Positions 34,000-42,764 of a stretch of 64,000 nucleotides of DNA are shown one piece after another. The notes below the pieces were generated by a model. That model made no database searches. It was not told where the DNA came from and worked only from the letters and a program-made list of their open reading frames with translations. Positions within the stretch are counted from its first letter, which is position 1, and each line of letters opens with the position of its first letter. Both the position numbers and the translations under genes were made by a program. The stretch is from Burkholderia paludis. GTDB taxonomy: Bacteria; Pseudomonadota; Gammaproteobacteria; Burkholderiales; Burkholderiaceae. The stretch is taken from positions 62,001 to 126,000 of the forward strand of contig NZ_JPGL01000007.1 in NCBI RefSeq assembly GCF_000732615.1, in the 5' to 3' direction.

Positions 34000-36008
34000 G
34001 CGGCCAGGGCCGCCACGTCCGCCTGCACGGGCAGGAAGACCGTCGCCCGGCAGCCGCGCCCGGGCTCGCTGACCAGGTTCAGGGTGCCGCCCTGCATCTC
34101 GACCATGCGGCGCGCGAGCGGCAGACCGAGGCCCGTACCCGGTTTGCGGCCCACGTTGCGGCCGCGATAAAAGCGGTCGAACACGTACGGCAGGTCCGCC
34201 GGCGGAATGCCGGGGCCGTCGTCCTCCACCTCCAGCTCCACGCCGCCCGGCGCACGCCGGCCCCGCAACACGATCCGTGTGCCGGCGGGCGTGTACTTGA
34301 CGGCATTGTCGGCGAGCGTGCGCAGCACCAGGCGCGTCAGGCTGCCGTCGCACGCGAAGGCGTCCGGCAGGTCTTTCGCGTCGATCTGGAGGCGGTGCCC
34401 GTCGGACAGCGCCTCGGCGGCCGCGGCCGCATCGTCGAGCAACCCCGCCAGCCGCGTGTCGCCGATCCGGGTGCCGCGCCGCAGCAGCTCGAAGCCGTCC
34501 TCGTGCAGCGAATCGTTGATGAGCACCGTCAGGCGCTGCGTCGCGCGCAGGATCTTCTGGTAGCGCGACGAGGTCAGCGGATCGGCACGGGAGTCGTCGA
34601 GATCGAGGTTCTGCGCGGTGGCGTCGATCACCGCGAGCGGCGTGCGCAGCTCGTGCGAGACGGTCGCCAGAAGCTGGCGCTGCTCGTCCTGCGCGCGCTT
34701 TTCCATCGCGAGCGACGCTTCCACCTGCTCCATCGCCTCGCGAAGCGCCTGGGTGCGCAGCGCGACCTTGGCCTCGAGATCGCGCTCGGCCTGGCGGGCA
34801 ACGCGCAATGCGTCGGCCTGCGCCGCTTCCATCGCATTGCGCATCGCGTTGTAGCGCGAGCTGATCGCCGAATTCATGATCAGCATGAACGCGAGCATCC
34901 CCAGATATCCGGCGTTGTCGGCCAGCAGCCCCGGCGCGATCCAGCCGACGTTGCGGGCGACGCGCAACGCGCTGCCGCCGAGCAACAGCAGCAGCACGAG
35001 CACGACCACGCGCGCATGGCGGTGTCCGCGCACGCTGAGCCAGAGCGAGACGGCCATCGTGACGACGATGACCGCGATCTGCCAGAACAGGTAGAGCGGG
35101 CGCACCCACCAGACGTTGACGATCAGCATCAACGGCGCGGCGGCCAGCGCGGCGACGATCGTCACCGCGCAAAAAACGATCGCGGAGCGCCGCCAGCGCG
35201 CGTTGAACAGGCCGAGGTAGTGCGCGGTGAACAGCGTGCCCACCGGCGTGCCGAGCAGCCAGCTGCTCAGGTAGATCGCACTGCTTGCGACCGGCGAGTG
35301 AGGCAGCAGGTACTGATAGATATAGCCTTCGGCGCCCAGCGCGGTGAGCAGGTTCACGAGCACGCTCAGCCCGTAGAGCCCGAACGATGCGTCGCGCGTT
35401 ACCCGGAACAGCCACAGGCTCGAGACGAGCAGCACGAGATGCGCGGCGTCCAGCAGGCCGAACAGCAGCGATTCCTTGCTCGTCGCGGAGATGAATGCGT
35501 CGGGCGACCACAGCGTCATCGAGAAGCTCATGGTGCTGGTACTGCGGATTCGCAGATACAGCGTGACCGGTTGGCCCTCGGGAAGATCCACGCGAAATAC
35601 CGGGTTGCGGTAGGCGACGTCGCGTTGCTCCACCGGCTTGCGATCGCCCGCGACATGGCGCCGGTATCCGCCGTCGGGCTGCGGCACGTACAGCGTGACG
35701 TCGTTCAGCAGCGACGAGCGCAATTCCAGGAACCACATCGGCGGCGCACCCGCCGGGCGTATGACGGTCAGGCGCAGCCACGCGGTGCCGGCGACGTAGC
35801 CGAGCGCCGGCTCCGACGTCTGGCCGACGAACCCGCGCGCGATCTCGGGGCGCGAGATCTGCTCGACCGTCAGCGTGTTGCCGGGATCGCGCAACAGGTC
35901 CCAGCCCGTCCGGATGCCGACCTGCCCGCCGGCCGGCAGCGAAATGGCGGGTGAGGCGAAGGCCGCCGGGGCCCACGCAAACAGGATGAGGAAGATGAGC
36001 CGAAACAT
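33966..36008 (-). CDS. 7TMR-DISM sensor histidine kinase
   Basis: A 680-residue sensor. A signal peptide (1-19) is followed by a periplasmic 7TMR-DISM extracellular domain (about 25-170) of jelly-roll carbohydrate-binding type, then seven transmembrane helices (about 180-380). A coiled linker (390-440) leads to HisKA with ATVSHELRTPLAV (His452). The HATPase has DNAVKYT (N-box), DDGPGIP and GTGLGLPLARRM. There is no receiver domain. The 3' end overlaps that of the convergent response regulator gene, its probable partner. The ligand is unknown; related sensors detect small molecules or sugars. ATG 36008 is used; a GTG just before is possible. Confidence 0.9.
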   Translation of the reverse strand: MFRLIFLILFAWAPAAFASPAISLPAGGQVGIRTGWDLLRDPGNTLTVEQISRPEIARGFVGQTSEPALGYVAGTAWLRLTVIRPAGAPPMWFLELRSSLLNDVTLYVPQPDGGYRRHVAGDRKPVEQRDVAYRNPVFRVDLPEGQPVTLYLRIRSTSTMSFSMTLWSPDAFISATSKESLLFGLLDAAHLVLLVSSLWLFRVTRDASFGLYGLSVLVNLLTALGAEGYIYQYLLPHSPVASSAIYLSSWLLGTPVGTLFTAHYLGLFNARWRRSAIVFCAVTIVAALAAAPLMLIVNVWWVRPLYLFWQIAVIVVTMAVSLWLSVRGHRHARVVVLVLLLLLGGSALRVARNVGWIAPGLLADNAGYLGMLAFMLIMNSAISSRYNAMRNAMEAAQADALRVARQAERDLEAKVALRTQALREAMEQVEASLAMEKRAQDEQRQLLATVSHELRTPLAVIDATAQNLDLDDSRADPLTSSRYQKILRATQRLTVLINDSLHEDGFELLRRGTRIGDTRLAGLLDDAAAAAEALSDGHRLQIDAKDLPDAFACDGSLTRLVLRTLADNAVKYTPAGTRIVLRGRRAPGGVELEVEDDGPGIPPADLPYVFDRFYRGRNVGRKPGTGLGLPLARRMVEMQGGTLNLVSEPGRGCRATVFLPVQADVAALAAQASISGAANV

Positions 36009-36533
36009 CACGCGATCCGTGCAGGTTGCTGCGATCGGGCGACACTATACCCGAACGCGCGACGTCGTCCGGCCGCCCGGCGCCGGCCGTCTCCCGAATG
36101 TCAGAATTTGTCAGTTTTCGACGCGCGCGCTCATTTAACATGCACGCCAATCAAGGATGCACGGGCGCAGTGCGCGGCCATGGACACCCGGGCGCCTTGA
36201 TCAGCACCACCATCATGGGCAGCACCCCGCACGATGACGGCGCGTCGATCGGTCAGGCGACCGCTTCGAGCGACGCCGATAAAACAGGGCGGCCGGGCTG
36301 TCGGCGGCATTCCGACGAGCACTGATATAAAAAAGGCACGAGGCGCTCGTTGGACAAGCATGCCGTCGACCAAGGGTCGGCAGGGTTTGCGGGCCCGTGT
36401 GGTGTTGCGCGCGAAGCGGACGGGTCGTGGCCCGCCCTTCTCCAGCCTCGCCTGGCCCGATCGGGCCGGGCGAGGACGGAGACGCGGCGCCGCCCGGAGC
36501 CCCGCTTGCGCGAATCCCCGTATAGCCGGCGCG
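36009..36533. other. Intergenic region between kinase gene and the 36.5-kb hypothetical gene
   Basis: About 525 bases. Both flanking genes are on the minus strand, so this contains the promoter of the kinase and the terminator of the upstream gene. I saw no supported coding frame or RNA; an 80-codon minus-strand frame (36131-36373) has no coding character. Confidence 0.4.
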
Positions 36534-37586
36534 TCAGGCCAGATAGCCGGCCACTTCGGCGGGCGTCAGGAAGCGCACCAGCGCCATGGACGGGTTCTGC
36601 GCCGGGTGACAGACGCCATTGAAACCGTCCCAGCTGCGCCGGATTCCCTCTTCCGTATCCAACGCGATCAGCACGCATTTGCCGTGCTTGCGGGTGAGGT
36701 TGCGCAACGGCGCCTCGCCCCATGCGAGCGCCAGGTTGTCGACCAGCACGCCGTTCGCATAGGCGTGCGCCTGCAGCCAGTGAAACTCCGACGTGTCCTG
36801 TTCCTCGTCGCCGATCCTCGCGGCGATCGGCCTGCCGATGCGCAGCGCGTGCGCGTGTTCGCCGATCAGGCGCTGCAGCAGCGTGAATGCATGGAACGTG
36901 TTGTTGACCGCGTGCGCGCTGGCCACGAAGCCCGTGCCCGAAGCCGGCAGCACGACGACGCACTCCGGGTCGTAGGTCAACGCGGATGCGGTGCGCAAAT
37001 AGTGCAACTGGTCGAACGGCAAACTGTCGTTGTCCGCCATGCGGTCGAGCAACGCCTGCAGCGCGGTGTCCGCGACGAAATCGCGGTGATTGTCGCGATC
37101 GCGCATCAGCATCGCCATCAGCGGCAGCACGAGCGTATCGACGGCGGCCCGCAATGCGTCGACCTCCCAGGCTTGCCGCTCGTCGCGTGCATCGAGCCGC
37201 TGGCGGGCCGCGTGCCAGTCGCGGCGGGCCTCGTCGTCCGCTTCATCGTCTTCTTCCTCGACCGCCTGCGCGCAATACGGCGCGAGTTCGCGCAGCCACG
37301 CGCCAAGCACGGCCCGCGCGGCCGCAAACAGGATGCGGGGATCGGCGCCGCGCTCGACGATCGCGCCGCCGAGCAACGCAAGCAACGCCGCGCGATTCGG
37401 ATGCAGCGCCGGCAGTGCGGCCGCACACGCGTGCAGGAAGGTGTCGGCGCAACTGCGATCCTCCGTCTGCTCATGCACGGCGTGGACTTCGGTCAGCTCG
37501 AAGAAATCGTCCAGCGTGAGGAGATCGGCCTGACCGTGTACGGGACGCTGCAGGATGGCAAGGAGTTCGGCGATGGGCTGTGTCAT
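36534..37586 (-). CDS. Hypothetical protein, 350 residues
   Basis: From ATG 37586 the frame encodes a soluble, mostly helical protein. An acidic, low-complexity segment (VEEEDDEADDEARRDWH) lies near the middle. The C-terminal third has a mixed fold with WLQAHAYANGVLVDNLALAWGEAPL and a closing RFLTPAEVAGYLA. No signal peptide, membrane span or known motif is visible. The start has no good ribosome site. It stands alone, between a kinase and a diguanylate cyclase gene on the same strand. Codon use is like the neighbours, so it is a real gene of unknown role. Confidence 0.7.
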   Translation of the reverse strand: MTQPIAELLAILQRPVHGQADLLTLDDFFELTEVHAVHEQTEDRSCADTFLHACAAALPALHPNRAALLALLGGAIVERGADPRILFAAARAVLGAWLRELAPYCAQAVEEEDDEADDEARRDWHAARQRLDARDERQAWEVDALRAAVDTLVLPLMAMLMRDRDNHRDFVADTALQALLDRMADNDSLPFDQLHYLRTASALTYDPECVVVLPASGTGFVASAHAVNNTFHAFTLLQRLIGEHAHALRIGRPIAARIGDEEQDTSEFHWLQAHAYANGVLVDNLALAWGEAPLRNLTRKHGKCVLIALDTEEGIRRSWDGFNGVCHPAQNPSMALVRFLTPAEVAGYLA

Positions 37587-37832
37587 GGTGAGTGTCGAAA
37601 GAACCAAAGCAACGGGAGGACGTGCGGGCGGGCGGGCGTGACCGCGGCGGGCGGCCCCTGCCCCTCGGCCCGTACCTGCACGGCAATCAGTGTCGATACG
37701 GCCGGCACGGGCGGCGGCCGATGCCCGCGTGCGCCGGCCGCGACGCACGCCGGGCCGCATGATGCCGTCGTTGTTCGTGAACCGAGGTCGCATGTCGTTC
37801 CGATCCTGCCTGTCCGCGCGGGGGCCGTGCGT

Positions 37833-39041
37833 TCACGAAACCGCCGCCGGTACGGCAAGGTCCTGGAACGGCGACGCGTGTGCGCTTCGCGTTTCGCCGT
37901 GGATGCACATCCTGTTGCGTCCCGAACGCTTCGCCTCGTACAACGCGGCGTCCGCCTTCGTGCTCAGGTGGTCGAGGGTTTCACCCGGCCGCCAGCCTGC
38001 CAGGCCGCCGCTGATGCTGTACGCGCACGGCCCGGCCTGCGTCGTCACGGGTTGTGCAAGGACGGCGTGGCGCAACCGCTCCGCGAGGCGCAGTGCATCG
38101 TCCAGCTCCGTCGCCGGCAGCAGCACGGCGAATTCCTCGCCGCCGATGCGCCCGAGCACGTCGCCGCGCCGCAACTGCGATTGCGTCATGCGGACGAATT
38201 CGCGCAGCACGGCGTCGCCGCCCGCATGACCGAGCGTATCGTTGATCGATTTGAAATGATCGAGGTCGGCGATCAGCAGGGAGGCAGGCAGGCCGCACCT
38301 GTCCGCGTCGGCCAGATGCTTGCGCGCCACCGCTTCGAAGCCCTTGCGCGACAGCGCCCCGGTGAGGAAGTCCCGGTTCGCCGCCTCGCGCGCATCGGCG
38401 AGCAGGAGGTCGTGCACCATCATCATCGCGGACATCGACAGCGTGGGCACGATGGTCGCACCGGCGACCAGCAGTATCACGTTGCCGGTGGACGCAAACA
38501 TCAGCGGGCTCGACGCGCCGTCGAGCGTCATGAAATAGATCCCGCGCGCGAGCTGGCAGACGGCAAAGAGGAACGCCATCACGGCGGTCACCCGATACGG
38601 ATAGGCCGGGCGGCCGGACGGCCGATGGCGAAGCACCAGAAGCCCGATCGCGACGCAGAACGCGGCGCTGAACGACGTGGTGACGAGCACGCGCACGGGA
38701 ATGCTGTCGACCGCGTAGCGCCAGTAGACCAGCGCCATGCCGAGCGGCAGGAGCGAAACGGTCAGCCAGGCCCAGCGAACGGCGTGCCCCAGGAAACGCG
38801 CGCAACCGGCGTAGTACGTGATGGCCGCGGAGGCCATCAGCAGGTTCGCGGCAACGACGGACAGGGAATCCGGAATCTGCCCGCGCAACAGGATCAGCGG
38901 CATGCCGACGACCATCGCGGCGTTGGCGGCGAACCATTCGAGCACGCCGGGGATCCCCGACCTGAGCAGGGAGCCGAGCAGCACCAGCAGTACCGTGCTC
39001 ATGAGTGCGGAAGTGGCGATGGCCACGGCGGGATCTAGCAT
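37833..39041 (-). CDS. Membrane-anchored diguanylate cyclase (GGDEF)
   Basis: About 402 residues from ATG 39041. Six hydrophobic helices (about residues 5-205) form an integral membrane sensor of MHYE-like or MASE type. The GGDEF domain follows (about 220-375): DFLTGALSRKGFE, DLDHFKSINDTLGH, then GRIGGEEFAVLLP, so the active-site signature is intact as GGEEF. An RRGD motif five residues before it is a full inhibitory I-site (R-x-x-D). The product would make cyclic-di-GMP and be feedback-inhibited. There is no EAL domain. An upstream in-frame GTG at 39125 would add 28 residues. Confidence 0.9.
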   Translation of the reverse strand: MLDPAVAIATSALMSTVLLVLLGSLLRSGIPGVLEWFAANAAMVVGMPLILLRGQIPDSLSVVAANLLMASAAITYYAGCARFLGHAVRWAWLTVSLLPLGMALVYWRYAVDSIPVRVLVTTSFSAAFCVAIGLLVLRHRPSGRPAYPYRVTAVMAFLFAVCQLARGIYFMTLDGASSPLMFASTGNVILLVAGATIVPTLSMSAMMMVHDLLLADAREAANRDFLTGALSRKGFEAVARKHLADADRCGLPASLLIADLDHFKSINDTLGHAGGDAVLREFVRMTQSQLRRGDVLGRIGGEEFAVLLPATELDDALRLAERLRHAVLAQPVTTQAGPCAYSISGGLAGWRPGETLDHLSTKADAALYEAKRSGRNRMCIHGETRSAHASPFQDLAVPAAVS

Positions 39042-39225
39042 GTCGGTGAAATTGCCCGGAAGAAGTCGACTGGCCGGGAGCGGGTCCGCCGTTCGGGGAG
39101 GACTCGCCGCCTCTTGTTGCGGCACGGCGTGCCGGAATGTGCTCCGGCCGATTCGCCATCGCGCGGCAACATATCAGCGATTGTCGACGCGCATGTGTCC
39201 GTTTCCGGACATCGCAGGTCATCCG

Positions 39226-39477
39226 TCACGGCAAACGGTTGCGGGCCCCGTAGTACGCGCGCCGGCGCGTCCCTTCACGTCGCGCCGCCTTCTGCTCGAA
39301 GTAGCGGCGCAGCTTCGCGCGATCGTTTGCGATGAATGCGCGGGCGGCCGTCAGGCTCGGTTGCCGGCCCGGCGGGCGTGACCGTGCGCCGTCCTGCGCC
39401 TTCAGTTCCGCGAACTGATCGGCATACGGGACTTCGGCGGGTGGACGCTGCAATGCATGTGGTTGAGACGGAGCCAT
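39226..39477 (-). CDS. Small hypothetical protein, 83 residues
   Basis: From ATG 39477 a small basic protein with a Pro/Gln-rich N-terminus and a helical C-terminus (TAARAFIANDRAKLRRYFEQKAARREG) that ends in an Arg-rich tail. The helical part has real coding character; the N-terminal limit is uncertain because no Shine-Dalgarno is seen. It may bind nucleic acid by its basic tail, but nothing confirms this. It lies between the diguanylate cyclase gene and the SgrR-like regulator gene. Confidence 0.5.
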   Translation of the reverse strand: MAPSQPHALQRPPAEVPYADQFAELKAQDGARSRPPGRQPSLTAARAFIANDRAKLRRYFEQKAARREGTRRRAYYGARNRLP

Positions 39478-39606
39478 GTCTGATTCTTGTTGTCGTGTCG
39501 TCTGTGCGCGGTCGCGCTCGAGTGCCCTCGGAGTGCGAATTATATCGTCGCGCACGTCGTCGCGATATCCACCTGGATCAACGCATGACGCTGCCCGGCA
39601 ACCCCG

Positions 39607-41295
39607 TCACCGCACCCACAGCCCGGCGAACGACACGAACCCCAGCGGCGCGGCGTCGACCCCGGCAACGTGCGATGCGAGCTCGACGTGCTGGTGCTCG
39701 TGCGAGATCGGGATCAGCCATGCGGCCTCGACCAGTTGCCTGCCGATTGCCTCGTAGTCCGTCATTCGCGCGCACGCATCGGCTTGCGCCTGCACCGCGC
39801 GCAGCCGGCGATCCAGTTCGAGCGCGGCATGCTCCGGCATCCATTGCCGGAATACGCTGTCGGCCGCGAACCATTCGAAGCAGCCGAAATCCTCGTCGTC
39901 GTGCAGGATCTCGCTGCCCAGCACCAGATCGGCCGCATCCAGCCAGTCGCGCCGGATCAGGTCGGCATAAGGCAGCGCCATCACGCGCAGCCGGACGCCC
40001 GCCTCGCACAGCCGGGCCTCGATCGCGCGAGCCAGCACCTGCTCGTCGTGGGTCTGCCCGGTGACCAGCGTCAGCTCGGTGTATTGCGGCGCGAAGGGCG
40101 CGGGGCCCGGCGTCGCGACACGATGCCGCCAGGCCGGCAGCAGCCCGGCCGCCGGCCGCCGCGCGGGATCGTCAGGGCCGAACAGGCGGCCGGGCGCGAG
40201 CCAGTCCGCCAGCGCCAGCCGATCGGCGCGCTCGCGAAAGGCGTCGCGCGTCGCGTTGCACACCACATAGGTACAGCCCGCCTGCACGCGCACGATGCCC
40301 TTGTGGTCGGGCGCGCGGGACGCGGAGTGTCCGAAGCGAAGATCGAAGCCGTCCGCCTGCTCGGCCGACGGCATGAACCACAGATCCAGTTCGTCGAGCA
40401 GCGCGCGCTCGCGATAGTGATCGCCGAACGCCGACAAGGTGATCCGGTAATCGCTGTGACGCGTCAGCCTGAACGGCCCGGTGCCGATCGGCATGCGCGC
40501 GAAGTCGGCGCTCCGGTGACGCGGCACGATCGACGCATTGGCCGCCGCGAGTCGCTGCGGCCACAGATGATCGACGTCGCTCAGACGGCACACGATCCGC
40601 CGGCCTTCGGCGATTTCCACGTCGAGCAGATGCCGGTACAGGCGCTGGAAATAGCTCGGCTCGTCGCGCATGCGCAGCAGCGTGTCGCGCACGTCGTCCG
40701 GTTCCAGCGGCCGGCCGTCGTGGAACGCGACGTTCGGCCGGAGCCAGAAGTGCCAGACCCGTCCGCCCTCGTCCGGCTCCCAGTGATGCGCCAGCGCCGG
40801 CACGACGCGCTGCGTGTGCCGGTCGAACTCGGTCAGCCGCGAAAAGATCTGCCGCACCAGGTGGGCTTCCAGGCGGCTGATCACCCGGTACGGATCGAGC
40901 GCGTCCACCGCCCGGTAAAGGGGCATGCGCAGGCGGCGGCCGTGCGAGCCCGCGGGCTGGATTCCGAGGAAATCCGGCAACCGTCGCAGCAACTGCTGGC
41001 GCTGCCCGTCCCCCAGGCTGGCGAACGCCTGCTCCAGTTCGCCGTCCGCCAGCAGGCCGGAGAGGCGGTCGAGCGCCGCGTGCTGCGGGGGAACCAGCAT
41101 CGTCAGACGCGAGAAGTGGCCGCGGCCGCGCGCCGCCTCCCACCGCAACCACCCTTGCGCCTCCATCTTGCGCAACAGGCCCCGCACGTTGCGCTCGGTG
41201 CAGTCCAGCGCCTGCGCCAGCGCCGGCAACCCGGGCTGACTGCCCTGCTCTTCGAGAAACTCGCCAAGCCGATGAAACCGGTCGATCAGTCGCAT
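39607..41295 (-). CDS. SgrR-family transcriptional regulator with solute-binding domain
   Basis: A 562-residue protein. The N-terminal SgrR_N winged helix (1-115) has LPALAQALDCTERNVRGLLRKMEAQGWL. The rest is a type 5 solute-binding (oligopeptide-binding) domain starting around residue 125 with PLYRAVDALDPYRV, followed by AHHWEPDEGGRVWHFWLRPNV and the IGTGPF motif. There is no signal peptide, so the binding domain senses a cytosolic small molecule. E. coli SgrR controls sugar-phosphate stress; here it diverges from an oxidoreductase and an unassigned biosynthetic operon, which it may control. The divergent region carries a large hairpin. Confidence 0.85.
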   Translation of the reverse strand: MRLIDRFHRLGEFLEEQGSQPGLPALAQALDCTERNVRGLLRKMEAQGWLRWEAARGRGHFSRLTMLVPPQHAALDRLSGLLADGELEQAFASLGDGQRQQLLRRLPDFLGIQPAGSHGRRLRMPLYRAVDALDPYRVISRLEAHLVRQIFSRLTEFDRHTQRVVPALAHHWEPDEGGRVWHFWLRPNVAFHDGRPLEPDDVRDTLLRMRDEPSYFQRLYRHLLDVEIAEGRRIVCRLSDVDHLWPQRLAAANASIVPRHRSADFARMPIGTGPFRLTRHSDYRITLSAFGDHYRERALLDELDLWFMPSAEQADGFDLRFGHSASRAPDHKGIVRVQAGCTYVVCNATRDAFRERADRLALADWLAPGRLFGPDDPARRPAAGLLPAWRHRVATPGPAPFAPQYTELTLVTGQTHDEQVLARAIEARLCEAGVRLRVMALPYADLIRRDWLDAADLVLGSEILHDDEDFGCFEWFAADSVFRQWMPEHAALELDRRLRAVQAQADACARMTDYEAIGRQLVEAAWLIPISHEHQHVELASHVAGVDAAPLGFVSFAGLWVR

Positions 41296-41383
41296 AAAAG
41301 AGGAAACAAAAAATTCTGAATTTGCCGTTTTTATTGTGCTTGCCGTTATGCAGAATGTCCACGCAAATAAAACAAATCGATTC

Positions 41384-41428
41384 GAATTCGCCTTTGCCGA
41401 GGCCGGCATGCCTCGCCTCGGCGAATTC
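41384..41428. repeat. Long inverted repeat between SgrR-like gene and oxidoreductase gene
   Basis: GAATTC(bulge GCCTTT)GCCGAGGC pairs with GCCTCGGC-GAATTC across an 11-nt loop. The 14-bp stem with one bulge lies in the 5' region of the SgrR-like gene and could be an operator or a leader hairpin. Confidence 0.5.
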
Positions 41429-41560
41429 AACGGTTTTGTAAACAATGGTCGAATCGAGCGTTAATTCTATTCTCTTGATTATCGATTCGTTCATTGCCTC
41501 ATAAATATGCTGCCCCAGCACGGCAATACCCCGGCCGTTATCAATTATCGTGGATAGTTA

Positions 41561-42598
41561 ATGAGCGAAATGGATTTTGGATATCAGCCGTCCCGCAATA
41601 CGCTGGTCCATCAGGTCGAACGGCCGCACGGCGAACCGCGCCGGGAGCATTTCCGTTTCGTCCGGCAGCCGCTGGCGCCATTGGCGCCCGGCGAAGCCCT
41701 GGTGAGAAACGTGCATTTCTCGGTCGACCCCTACATGCGCGAGTGCATGGACGGCGACTGGGCGCTGAATGCGCCGCTCGAAGGCCGGACCATCGGCCAG
41801 GTACTCCGCTCCACGGACGCCGCGCTTCGGCCCGGCGACTGGGTCTTCCATCGACAGGGATGGCGCACCTACGCCCAGGTGCCGGTGCAGGCGGCGCGGG
41901 TGATCCGCCCCGTCGAAGGCGTGCCGCTCACCGCATGGCTGAGCATCCTCGGCGGCACCGGGCTGACCGCGTGGGTGGCCCTGACCCGCATCGCCCGCCT
42001 GCAGCCCGGTGAATCCGTGTATGTGTCCGCCGCGGCCGGCGGCGTCGGCACCGCGGCCGGCCAGTTCGCGAAACTGCTCGGCGCGGGCCGGATCGTCGGA
42101 AGCACAAGCAACGAAAGCAAGGCCCGGCAATTGACGAACGGTCTCGGCTATTCCGACGCGTTCGTCTATCGGCCCGGGCAGGTCGGCGCGCAATTGCGCG
42201 AACGGGTTCCCGAAGGCATCGACGTCTACCTGGACAACGTCGGCGGCGAACAGCTCGAGGCGGCCATTGACGCGCTGAAGGAACACGGGCGCGCGGCGCT
42301 GATCGGCGCGGTCGCGCAATACAGCGCGCTGCAGCCGCCCGCCGCGCCGCGCAATCTGTTCGACGCGGTGGGCAAGAGCCTGACCCTGCAGGGCTTCCTC
42401 GTGAAGCACTACACCGGCCTGCAGCAGGAACTCGAGGACTTCGCGATCCCGCACCTCCAGCGTCGCGACCTCGTCGCGCCGGAAACCGTCACGACGGGGT
42501 TCGACAACATCGTCGACGCCTTTCTCGCGATGCTCTCGGGCGGCAATCTCGGCAAGGCCATCGTCAGCGTCGACAGCGACGACGCAGGCGCGGCCTGA
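41561..42598 (+). CDS. NADP-dependent oxidoreductase, MDR superfamily
   Basis: A 345-residue zinc-free reductase similar in plan to the product of the gene at 18797. Features: VHFSVDPYMRECMDGDW, GGTGLTAWVALTRIA, dinucleotide loop SAAAGGVGTAAGQFAK and VYLDNVGGEQLEA. It would reduce an activated double bond with NADPH. It starts the plus-strand group opposite the SgrR-like gene and is followed 166 nt later by the alpha-oxoamine synthase gene, with a hairpin between, so it might be a tailoring enzyme of that pathway or an independent gene. Codon use is ordinary, although the upstream region is AT-rich. Confidence 0.88.
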   Translation: MSEMDFGYQPSRNTLVHQVERPHGEPRREHFRFVRQPLAPLAPGEALVRNVHFSVDPYMRECMDGDWALNAPLEGRTIGQVLRSTDAALRPGDWVFHRQGWRTYAQVPVQAARVIRPVEGVPLTAWLSILGGTGLTAWVALTRIARLQPGESVYVSAAAGGVGTAAGQFAKLLGAGRIVGSTSNESKARQLTNGLGYSDAFVYRPGQVGAQLRERVPEGIDVYLDNVGGEQLEAAIDALKEHGRAALIGAVAQYSALQPPAAPRNLFDAVGKSLTLQGFLVKHYTGLQQELEDFAIPHLQRRDLVAPETVTTGFDNIVDAFLAMLSGGNLGKAIVSVDSDDAGAA

Positions 42599-42673
42599 TC
42601 CCCGCCCCGGGATACGCCCGCCAGCCGCAGTTCATTCAAATAAAACAAGGATTGCCCCTTTCAGTCGAGGCAC

Positions 42674-42692
42674 CCTGACTCATTCAGTCAGG
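42674..42692. repeat. Hairpin before the alpha-oxoamine synthase gene
   Basis: CCTGACT-CATTC-AGTCAGG, 7-bp perfect arms, 72 bp before the synthase start. No T-run follows; it could be an operator or a weak terminator of the oxidoreductase transcript. Confidence 0.45.
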
Positions 42693-42764
42693 AATACTCA
42701 TTTCCGGCTCGTCACGCGCCGGCCATAGTTTTCGTACCGGGTACCAACCAAGGGTGGGGAAATA

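Noticed and set aside
42674..42692. Rho-independent terminator before the alpha-oxoamine synthase gene
   Set aside because: The hairpin has only 7-bp arms and no T-run, so it is listed as a repeat rather than a terminator.
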